Source: Bacillota bacterium (GTDB lineage Bacteria > Bacillota > Clostridia > Christensenellales > QAND01). From it: DNA of 64,000 bases. Below the pieces are notes generated by a model, which saw nothing but the letters and a program-made list of their open reading frames with translations, had not been told where the DNA came from and ran no database searches. A program made the translations under genes and the position numbers. The first letter of the stretch is position 1. The number at the start of each line of letters is the position of its first letter. Location: assembly GCA_003150225.1 (NCBI GenBank), contig QAND01000005.1, positions 43,490 through 107,489 of the forward strand, written 5' to 3'. Shown here in pieces: positions 57,406 through 64,000 of this stretch.

Positions 57406-59451
57406 ATGCAATCAATGGAGATTCTTGCCCCGGTTGGGGGCCAGCAACAGCTGATCGCCGCCGTGCGGGCGGGGGCCGACGCCGTATACCTGGGCGCTCA
57501 GGGCTTCAACGCCCGGCGCAATGCCCAGAACTTTGACGAAACCGCCCTTCCCCAGGCGGTGGCCTATGCCCATGGCCGGGGGGTGAAGGTCCACGTTACC
57601 GTCAATACCCTTGTGACCGATGGAGAGCTCCCCGCCCTTATGGAGGAAATCCGCCGTATCGGGGAAGCGGGACCGGACGCCGTCATCGTTCAGGATCTGG
57701 CGGTGGCGGCCCTTTTCCGCCGCCATCTGCCCACCATGCCCCTCCACGCCTCCACTCAGATGACCATCCATAACCTAAGTGGGGCCAAAGCCCTCATGGA
57801 TCTCGGCTTTCGCCGGGTGGTCCTAGCCCGGGAACTAACCCTTCGCGAAATCGAAACCATTGCCCGCGGCGTGCCTTTAGAGGTGGAGACCTTTGTCCAC
57901 GGTGCTCTGTGCATGAGCCTCTCGGGCCAGTGTTATCTCTCCTCCCTATTGGGGGGCCGCAGCGGCAACCGAGGGCTTTGCGCCCAGCCCTGCCGGCTCA
58001 ACTACCAAGCAGGAAGCCGGGAATACGCCCTCTCCCTCCGGGACATGTCCTACATCCAGCATATGAAGGAGCTGTCGGAGGCGGGAGTGGTCTCCCTGAA
58101 AATCGAGGGACGGATGAAACGGCCGGAGTATGTAGCCGCCGCCGTCACTGCCTGCCGAGCCGCTCGGGAGGGGCGGGAACCGGATCTTGCCAGTTTGGAA
58201 GCGGTATTCTCCCGCAGCGGCTTTACCGACGGATACCTCACCGGCAAGCGGGACCTTTCCATGTTTGGACGTCGGACAAAGGAGGATGTAGCGCGATCAG
58301 CTCAAGCCCTCCGGGGCCTAGGAGAGCTCTACCGCCGGGAATACGCCCATATCCCGGTGGAAATGTCCCTGACGGCAAAAACAGGGAGCCCCGTGACCCT
58401 TCTGGTCACCGATGGACAGCACTGGACAACGGCGGAAGGCGCGCTGCCCCAGCCGGCTCAGACCCGGCCCCTGGATGAGGCCTACGCCCGCCGAAGCCTG
58501 GAGAAGACCGGGAACACCCCCTTTGTCCTAGGCCGGCTGGAGACCCAGATTGAGCCGGGCATCATGGTACCCCAAAGCCAGCTCAACCAGCTGCGTCGAG
58601 AGGCCCTGGAGAGCCTGCTAAAACTCCGCAGCGTCCCGACGGACCATCCCTTTGTGGAGGGCGCCGTTCCCCATACCGTGGGCAAGCGAAGCGCGGAGGA
58701 GCCCCGGCTTCATATCCGCTTGGAAACGCTTCACCAGCTCTCCCCTGCCCTTTTAGAAGCGGAGCGGATCGTCCTTCCCATTGGGGAATTGGAGCAGGAT
58801 CCATCGCTGATCCAGGTCCTGGGAAGCCGGCTGGTGTGCGAGCTTCCGGCCCTGGTGTTTCCCCCGGAGGAGGAGGGGCTCCGGGAGCGGCTGGTCCGGC
58901 TCAGGGAACAGGGGCTTCAGGCGGTCTGTGTCCACAATTTAGGAACCCTCCATCTGGGGCGGGAGCTGGGGTTCCGGCTCCACGGGGGCTATGGGCTCAA
59001 CATCTTAAATTCCGCGGCACTCATGGAATATCAATCCCTGGGGCTTGCGGACGCCACCCTGTCCTTTGAGTGCGCCATGGGAGACGTCCAGCGGATGGAT
59101 CATAGCATTCCGACGGGAATCCTGGGATACGGCCATCTGCCTTTGATGCTGTTACGGGCCTGTCCCGCCCAGGGTCCAAAAGGCTGTGGAAGCTGCGATG
59201 GACGCCCCGCCCTTGTGGATCGTTTGGGCGCTTCCATCCCTCTTCTCTGCCAGGAAAAGCGCTATACCGTACTGCTAAACCCCATCCCCCTGCATCTAGC
59301 CCATCGAAGGATCCAGGGGATGGCCTTCCTTACCCTCTATTTTACCAAGGAAACACCGGAAGAGTGTGTCCGCGTCTGGGAGGACTACCAATCGGGACGG
59401 GCATACGAGGGGCTCCGCACCGGCGGGCTCTATTACCGGGAACTGCAATAG
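57406..59451 (+). CDS. U32-family protein with DUF3656-like region (RlhA-like)
   Basis: 681 residues. U32 core about 1-300: EILAPVGGQQQLIAAVRAGA, DAVYLGAQGFNARR, and the four-Cys cluster site CMSLSGQC then GLCAQPC. A DUF3656-like region about 320-420 has RRSLEKTGNTPF and PQSQLNQLRREALESL. This layout matches RlhA, which hydroxylates a cytidine of 23S rRNA, more than the shorter TrhP tRNA enzymes; assignment is by domain layout. ATG 57406 follows AAGGAG five bases upstream. A TATAAT at 57358-57363 may be its -10. Coupled to the next U32 gene. Confidence 0.82.
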   Translation: MQSMEILAPVGGQQQLIAAVRAGADAVYLGAQGFNARRNAQNFDETALPQAVAYAHGRGVKVHVTVNTLVTDGELPALMEEIRRIGEAGPDAVIVQDLAVAALFRRHLPTMPLHASTQMTIHNLSGAKALMDLGFRRVVLARELTLREIETIARGVPLEVETFVHGALCMSLSGQCYLSSLLGGRSGNRGLCAQPCRLNYQAGSREYALSLRDMSYIQHMKELSEAGVVSLKIEGRMKRPEYVAAAVTACRAAREGREPDLASLEAVFSRSGFTDGYLTGKRDLSMFGRRTKEDVARSAQALRGLGELYRREYAHIPVEMSLTAKTGSPVTLLVTDGQHWTTAEGALPQPAQTRPLDEAYARRSLEKTGNTPFVLGRLETQIEPGIMVPQSQLNQLRREALESLLKLRSVPTDHPFVEGAVPHTVGKRSAEEPRLHIRLETLHQLSPALLEAERIVLPIGELEQDPSLIQVLGSRLVCELPALVFPPEEEGLRERLVRLREQGLQAVCVHNLGTLHLGRELGFRLHGGYGLNILNSAALMEYQSLGLADATLSFECAMGDVQRMDHSIPTGILGYGHLPLMLLRACPAQGPKGCGSCDGRPALVDRLGASIPLLCQEKRYTVLLNPIPLHLAHRRIQGMAFLTLYFTKETPEECVRVWEDYQSGRAYEGLRTGGLYYRELQ

Positions 59452-59459
59452 GAGGTCCT

Positions 59460-60656
59460 ATGAACAAACCTGAATTATTGGCTCCTGCCGGGGACATGGA
59501 AAAGCTAAAAACCGCCCTTTATTTTGGCGCAGATGCCGTCTACCTGGGCGGGCCGGGGCTCCATCTCCGGGCAGCCTCTGCCGATTTTACCCTGGATGAT
59601 CTCCAAACCGGGGTGGAATATGCCCATGGCCTGGGAAAACGGGTATATGTCACCGTCAACGCCTTTGCCCGGAATGGGGATTTCGAAACGCTTCCAGAGT
59701 ATGCCCAGGCCCTTTCCCGTATGGGCGTAGACGCCGTGTTGGTGGCGGACATCGGCGTGCTGGCCGCCGTAAAAAAAGCGGCGCCCAGTCTTCCGGTTCA
59801 TATCAGTACCCAGGCCAACTGTACCAACTATGCGGCAGCCAACGCCTATCACGACCTGGGTGCCAGCCGGGTGGTGCTAGCCCGGGAGCTCTCCATGGAG
59901 GAAATTGGGGAGCTGCGATCCAAAATCCATCCCGGCCTGGAGCTGGAAGTGTTCATTCACGGCGCCATGTGTATGGCCTATTCAGGACGATGCCTCATCA
60001 GCTCCTATCTCACCGGCCGGGATTCCAATCGAGGCGGCTGCGCCCAGCCCTGCCGCTGGACCTATGCCCTCATGGAGGAAAGCCGGCCCGGGGAATATTT
60101 TCCCGTCTATGAGGAGGATGGCTTTACCACCATTCTAAGCTCCTGTGATCTCAACACCATGGCATTTGTGGACCAGTTGGCGGACATGGGCATCGACTCC
60201 CTGAAGATCGAAGGACGGATGAAGTCTCCCTACTACGTAGCCACGGTGATCAACGCCTATCGCCGCCGATTGGACGGCTCCGCGCCGGTGGAGCAGTTAG
60301 AACAGGAACTCCTCTGCGCCAGCCATCGGGCGCAATCCAGCGGCTTTTACTTTGGGGAGCTCAAACGCCATACCCCCGATCCCGGGATCTACCATCAGAA
60401 CTGCCTTTTCATCGGTCCGGTGCTGGAACAACACCATGGGCGCATCCTGGTAGAACAGCGCAACCGGTTTGGCATCGGCGACCGGCTGGAAGTGCTGTCC
60501 CCCCATTCCCTAGGAGACTCCTTTATGGTGGAAGGACTTTGGGATCGGGACGGCGCCCCACTCTTGGAAGCCATCCATCCCCAGGAGGCTGTTTGGGTCT
60601 CCTGCCCGTTCTCCCTCTCCCCCGGTGATCTGTTGCGCCGGCGCATCTCTGATTGA
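59460..60656 (+). CDS. U32-family protein (TrhP/YegQ-like)
   Basis: 398 residues: PELLAPAGDMEKLKTALYFG, DAVYLGGPG, HISTQANCTNYAAANAY, and the cluster site CMAYSGRC with GGCAQPCRW, then SLKIEGRMKSPYYVATV. Members of this branch take part in 5-hydroxyuridine formation at the tRNA wobble position with prephenate as a cofactor source; chorismate/prephenate genes are adjacent on the other strand, though in a separate operon. SD AGGAGGTCCT; eight bases after the first U32 gene. Confidence 0.86.
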   Translation: MNKPELLAPAGDMEKLKTALYFGADAVYLGGPGLHLRAASADFTLDDLQTGVEYAHGLGKRVYVTVNAFARNGDFETLPEYAQALSRMGVDAVLVADIGVLAAVKKAAPSLPVHISTQANCTNYAAANAYHDLGASRVVLARELSMEEIGELRSKIHPGLELEVFIHGAMCMAYSGRCLISSYLTGRDSNRGGCAQPCRWTYALMEESRPGEYFPVYEEDGFTTILSSCDLNTMAFVDQLADMGIDSLKIEGRMKSPYYVATVINAYRRRLDGSAPVEQLEQELLCASHRAQSSGFYFGELKRHTPDPGIYHQNCLFIGPVLEQHHGRILVEQRNRFGIGDRLEVLSPHSLGDSFMVEGLWDRDGAPLLEAIHPQEAVWVSCPFSLSPGDLLRRRISD

Positions 60657-60714
60657 GTATCTGATTGTTGAAAAATTGGACAAATATAGATCATTTAAAT
60701 TATTCGCTGGTATA

Positions 60715-60745
60715 AAAAAAACCCCGGAGCGCACTCCGGGGTTTC
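60715..60745. terminator. Bidirectional terminator
   Basis: ACCCCGGAG (60721-60729) pairs with CTCCGGGGT (60734-60742), A run before and TTTCTCTTTT after; separates the U32 and nfn operons. Confidence 0.9.
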
Positions 60746-60754
60746 TCTTTTCCC

Positions 60755-62158
60755 TTAAGCGTTTTTATTCTTGATGTACTCGTCGATGGCCGCGGCGGCA
60801 TGCTTGCCGGCGCCCATGGCCAGAATCACGGTAGCAGCGCCGGTAACGGCGTCGCCGCCAGCATATACGCCCTCGCGGGTGGTAAGCCCACTGTCATCCC
60901 GGGTAATAAGGCAGCCCTTGCGGTTGGCCTCCAATCCAGGGGTAGTGCTGCGGATAAGGGGATTGGGGCTGGTACCGATGGACATGATCATGGTATCCAC
61001 ATCCAGTACAAATTCGGAGCCTTCCTTGACCACCGGACGGCGGCGGCCGCTCTCATCGGGCTCGCCCAGCTCCATCTCTACGCAGCGGAGGCCGCCAACG
61101 TTGCCCTCGCCATCGTCAATAACCTCAACCGGGTTGCTCAGCAGCTTAAAGATGATGCCTTCCTCCTCGGCATGCTCCACCTCTTCCTTCCGGGCGGGGA
61201 GCTCCTCCATGCCGCGGCGGTAAACGATGTAAACATCCTCGGCGCCTAGGCGCTTGGCACAGCGGGCCGCGTCCATGGCTACGTTGCCGCCGCCAACCAC
61301 AGCCACCTTCTTGCCCCGCTTGATGGGGGTCTTGCTGTCCTCACGATAGGCCTTCATCAGATTGACTCGGGTCAGGAACTCATTGGCGGAGTAAACGCCG
61401 TTGAGGCTCTCGCCGGGGATGCCCATAAACATGGGAAGACCGGCGCCCGAAGCGATATAGATAGCCTCATTGCCCATCTCAAAAAGATCGTCCACGGTAA
61501 GGACCTTACCGATGACCATATTGGTCTCCACATCCACGCCCAGGGCGGTGAGGTTGTCGATCTCCTCCTGAACGATAGCCTTGGGAAGACGGAACTCGGG
61601 AATGCCGTAAACCAGAACGCCCCCCGCCAGATGCAGGGCTTCGTAAATGGTCACCTCATAGCCCAGCTTGGCCAGATCCCCCGCAGCGGTCAAACCGGAA
61701 GGACCGGCGCCGATCACCGCAACCTTATGGCCGTTGGGAGCGGGCTTCTGAGGTTTCTCCTTGCTGTTGGCCCGATGGTAGTCGGCAACAAACCGCTCCA
61801 GCCGGCCAATGCCCACGGGCTCACCCTTGATACCCCGGACGCAGGCGCTCTCGCACTGGGTTTCCTGGGGACAAACCCGGCCGCAGACGGCGGGCAGGGT
61901 GCTGCTGGCGGACAAAATCTCGTAGGCACCCTCCATATCCTCTTCCGCCACCTTCTCAATAAAGGCGGGAATATCGATCATTACAGGGCAGTGGGCCACG
62001 CAAGGCTTGTTGGGGCAATGAAGGCACCGCTTGGCCTCGTTGACCGCCATCTCATAGGTATAGCCCAGGGCCACCTCGTCAAAGTTCTTATTGCGGACAT
62101 TGGGATCCTGGGAAGGCATGGGACACTTCTTGGGATCCATATTACGCTGTACCGCCAT
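60755..62158 (-). CDS. nfnB: NfnB / glutamate synthase small-subunit-like oxidoreductase
   Basis: 467-residue protein: N-terminal two-cluster domain (KRCLHCPNKPCVAHCPV, CGRVCPQETQCESACVRG), FAD motif VAVIGAGPSGLTAAGDLAKLG in two parts, and NADPH motif VAVVGGGNVAMDAARCA. Together with the preceding FNR-like gene it forms NfnAB, the bifurcating NADH-dependent ferredoxin:NADP oxidoreductase, not glutamate synthase, since no large subunit is present. ATG 62158 follows GGAGGTTGAGTGAG; the upstream frame lies in nfnA. Confidence 0.92.
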   Translation of the reverse strand: MAVQRNMDPKKCPMPSQDPNVRNKNFDEVALGYTYEMAVNEAKRCLHCPNKPCVAHCPVMIDIPAFIEKVAEEDMEGAYEILSASSTLPAVCGRVCPQETQCESACVRGIKGEPVGIGRLERFVADYHRANSKEKPQKPAPNGHKVAVIGAGPSGLTAAGDLAKLGYEVTIYEALHLAGGVLVYGIPEFRLPKAIVQEEIDNLTALGVDVETNMVIGKVLTVDDLFEMGNEAIYIASGAGLPMFMGIPGESLNGVYSANEFLTRVNLMKAYREDSKTPIKRGKKVAVVGGGNVAMDAARCAKRLGAEDVYIVYRRGMEELPARKEEVEHAEEEGIIFKLLSNPVEVIDDGEGNVGGLRCVEMELGEPDESGRRRPVVKEGSEFVLDVDTMIMSIGTSPNPLIRSTTPGLEANRKGCLITRDDSGLTTREGVYAGGDAVTGAATVILAMGAGKHAAAAIDEYIKNKNA

Positions 62159-62159
62159 C

Positions 62160-63002
62160 TCACTCAACCTCCTTGGTAAAAAGCTTACAGGCTTCCTCCC
62201 GGGCATGGGCCTCTGCCTCATGATACATGGTACCCCGCTTCATAGCCTCGTCGAAGTCCACAAGGTGGCCGTCAAAATCCGGGCCGTCCACGCAGGCAAA
62301 CTTAGTCTCGCCCCCCACCGTCAGCCGACAACCGCCGCACATGCCGGTGCCGTCGATCATGATGGGGTTCATGCTCACGGTGGTCTTGATGCCGTATTTC
62401 TTGGTGGTTAGGGTGACGAACTTCATCATGATCAAGGGACCAATGGCGATGACCTCGTCATACTGATTGCCCTCATTGATGAGGTTCTCCAGGGCTACGG
62501 TAACCACGCCCTTCTCTCCATAGGAGCCGTCATCCGTCATCACCACCAGTTTGTCGCTGACGGCGTTGAACTCATCTTCCAGGATCAAAAGATCCTTATT
62601 GCGGAAACCGATGATCGAATGTACCTCACAGCCCAGCTCATGGAGCTTTTTCGCGGTGGGATATGCGATGGCGCAGCCCACGCCGCCGCCTACCACAGCA
62701 ACCTTTTTGAGACCCTCCAGCTCGCTGGCCCGGCCCAGGGGGCCCACAAAATCATGGAGGCTATCCCCCACAGACAGGCTGTTGAGCTCCATGGTAGCGC
62801 CGCCCACGATCTGATAAATAATGGTAATGGTGCCGTTCTCCCGATCATAATCGGCAATGGTCAAGGGAATCCGTTCGCTGTCCGCCTTGGACCGCAGGAT
62901 GATGAACTGGCCCGGCTCCGCCTTCTTGGCGATAAGAGGGGCTTGGATCACCATCTTGGTAACGGTTGGGTTCAATGCTTCTTTGGATAAGATTTTATAC
63001 AT
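62160..63002 (-). CDS. nfnA: NfnA, ferredoxin-NADP reductase-like subunit
   Basis: 280-residue FAD and [2Fe-2S] subunit: flavin motif ERIPLTIADYDRE, nucleotide part VAVVGGGVGCAIAYPTAKKL and the cluster cysteines in GTGMCGGCRLTVGGETKFACVDGP (two CxxC-type blocks). Gene order nfnA-nfnB with one base between stop and start is typical. ATG 63002 (MYKILSKEAL) is preferred; an ATG 12 bases upstream (63014) abuts GAGG and is possible. Cytosolic. Confidence 0.92.
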   Translation of the reverse strand: MYKILSKEALNPTVTKMVIQAPLIAKKAEPGQFIILRSKADSERIPLTIADYDRENGTITIIYQIVGGATMELNSLSVGDSLHDFVGPLGRASELEGLKKVAVVGGGVGCAIAYPTAKKLHELGCEVHSIIGFRNKDLLILEDEFNAVSDKLVVMTDDGSYGEKGVVTVALENLINEGNQYDEVIAIGPLIMMKFVTLTTKKYGIKTTVSMNPIMIDGTGMCGGCRLTVGGETKFACVDGPDFDGHLVDFDEAMKRGTMYHEAEAHAREEACKLFTKEVE

Positions 63003-63055
63003 GAGTCCATCCATCCTCGCTTTTAAATTAAATTCACTAGTGTTTATAATAGCGG

Positions 63056-63092
63056 CCAAAGCGCAAAGTTGCAAGGCAACTTTGCGCTTTGG
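63056..63092. repeat. Perfect 17-bp inverted repeat upstream of nfnA
   Basis: 63056-63072 and 63076-63092 are exact complements around AAG. It lies between the end of the alcohol dehydrogenase gene and nfnA, all on the minus strand. There is no T tract at its edge apart from the internal CTTT, so it may be a terminator, an mRNA hairpin or an operator. Confidence 0.6.
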
Positions 63093-63146
63093 AAGAGTTT
63101 ACATTTTAGATATGCAAATCATGAAAGAGCTCTCTGCCGTTCCCGA

Positions 63147-64000
63147 TTAAAAATCGATTTTCTTGCCGTCGTAGATGTAGCGGAACAGCTTCTCCATCTC
63201 CACAGGGGTGATAGCCCGGGGATTGCTGCCGGTGCAGGCGTCGCCCACAGCCAGCTCGGCAATCTTGGCGATCTTCTCGTTAAACTCCTTCTCCTCGATG
63301 CCGAATTCACGCAGGGTCTTGGGGATGCCCAGCTCCACGTTGTAGGCGTCGATCTTGTCGCACAGGGCCTTAACCAACTCATCGTCGGTGCTGCCGGGCA
63401 GCTTCACAAACCGGGCGATGTCAGCATAGCGCTTCTTGGCGGTAGCATCCTTGGCGTTGTACTGGATGACATAGGGCAGATAGATGGCGTTGGCGCAGCC
63501 ATGGGGGATGTGGCCGGTGCTGAAAGCGGCGCCGGTCTTATGGGCCATGGAGTGCACGATGCCCAGGAGAGCGTTGCTGAAGGCCATGCCAGCTAGGCAC
63601 TGAGCGTAGTGCATCTGCTCGCGGGCATCCATATCGCCGTTGTAAGAAGCGGGTAGGTTCTCGAACACCATCTCGATGGCACGCAGGGCCAAAGGATCGG
63701 TGAAGGGGCCGTTCATGGTAGATACATAAGCCTCGATGGCGTGGGTCAGCGCATCCATACCGGTGTGGGCAGTCAGGGTCTTGGGCATGGTCTCAGCCAG
63801 CTCAGGATCCACCACGGCCACGTCGGGAGTGATGTTGAAGTCAGCCAGAGGATACTTGATGCCCTTGGCGTAATCGGTGATAACCGAGAAAGCGGTCACC
63901 TCGGTAGCGGTACCGGAGGTGGAGGGGATGGCCAGGAACTTGGCCTTCTGCCGCAGCTCCGGGAAGGAGAAGGGCTGAATGATCTCCTCAAAGGTGGTGT
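63147..64000 (-). CDS. Iron-containing alcohol dehydrogenase (5' end beyond window)
   Basis: About 283 C-terminal residues of a group III alcohol dehydrogenase; the frame stays open to the window edge. IPSTSGTATEVTAFSVIT is the family's nucleotide/metal region, followed by DALTHAIEAYVS, the metal histidines in SMAHKTGAAFSTGHIPHGCANAI, and a late NPRAITPVEMEKLFRYIY. Interconverts alcohols and aldehydes with NAD(P)H; substrate unknown. A GTG at 63897-63899 is internal, not a start. Confidence 0.92.
   Translation of the reverse strand, partial: TTFEEIIQPFSFPELRQKAKFLAIPSTSGTATEVTAFSVITDYAKGIKYPLADFNITPDVAVVDPELAETMPKTLTAHTGMDALTHAIEAYVSTMNGPFTDPLALRAIEMVFENLPASYNGDMDAREQMHYAQCLAGMAFSNALLGIVHSMAHKTGAAFSTGHIPHGCANAIYLPYVIQYNAKDATAKKRYADIARFVKLPGSTDDELVKALCDKIDAYNVELGIPKTLREFGIEEKEFNEKIAKIAELAVGDACTGSNPRAITPVEMEKLFRYIYDGKKIDF

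Noticed and set aside
60755-63002. Glutamate synthase
   Set aside because: The small-subunit-like protein lies next to an FNR-like subunit and no large glutamate synthase gene is present, so NfnAB is the better call.
1-64000. CRISPR arrays, tRNA or rRNA genes, insertion sequences, prophage
   Set aside because: No regularly spaced repeats, tRNA-like T-arm sequences, transposase or phage structural genes were seen on either strand.

Overview
The window is GC-rich chromosomal DNA (judged by eye, high-50s percent; not computed) from an anaerobic Gram-positive bacterium, most likely a member of the Clostridia. Pointers are strong AGGAGG-type ribosome binding sites, a lysine riboswitch, a large [FeFe] hydrogenase, rubrerythrin/desulfoferrodoxin under a PerR-type regulator, an NfnAB transhydrogenase, a SpoIID-family protein, a RelQ-type alarmone synthetase and a FtsH/OmpR-type regulator set typical of Firmicutes. 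No rRNA, tRNA, CRISPR array, insertion sequence or phage module was recognised.

Layout. 1-3.5 kb: lysine riboswitch, asd, dapA and a dapB whose product carries two extra C-terminal ACT domains. 3.8-7.2 kb: [FeFe] hydrogenase behind a consensus promoter, and an M20 amidohydrolase. 7.4-9.5 kb: FMN reductase, a DUF5131 protein, a flavokinase with a degenerate N-terminus. 9.5-11 kb: perR-dfx-rbr oxygen-defence operon with an operator next to its promoter. 11-14 kb: ATC-hydrolase-like protein, an AT-rich GNAT gene, a GT4 glycosyltransferase. 14-18.2 kb: one ordinary nagB followed by a tandem array of four divergent NagB-like paralogues. 18.3-25.3 kb: flavin reductase, AbrB-ABC exporter operon, DUF1989 protein, DegV, and an amino-acid ABC transporter whose binding protein appears circularly permuted. 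25.4-28.3 kb: deformylase, nitroreductase and small proteins. 28.4-28.8 kb: a gene-free stretch with a consensus promoter, long-range base pairing and a terminator, read as an unassigned structured RNA. 28.8-34.1 kb: SpoIID/peptidoglycan-binding protein, second DegV, and a response regulator-kinase-RelQ operon. 34.2-41 kb: ABC-F resistance protein behind a leader-peptide attenuator, ftsH, PepC, an alanine/sodium symporter. 41-44.5 kb: AT-rich polysaccharide genes, probably acquired. 44.8-48.6 kb: FecCD-type ABC transporter with a riboswitch-like leader and a DUF1847 gene. 48.8-57.3 kb: a nine-gene aroF-B-A-C-pheA-aroE-K-Q-tyrA operon preceded by a Phe/Tyr-rich leader peptide and terminator. 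57.4-60.7 kb: two U32 proteins. 60.7-64 kb: nfnB, nfnA and a partial iron alcohol dehydrogenase.

How it fits together. The lysine genes and the aromatic amino-acid operon are both controlled by transcription attenuation (riboswitch and leader peptide), and the ABC-F and FecCD transporter genes also sit behind terminator-bearing leaders, so premature termination is a recurring control mode here. Hydrogenase, NfnAB and iron alcohol dehydrogenase belong to fermentative redox balancing. The most unusual items are the Phe/Tyr leader peptide, the unassigned RNA with repeats flanking its promoter, the DapB-ACT fusion, the permuted binding protein and the NagB-like array.
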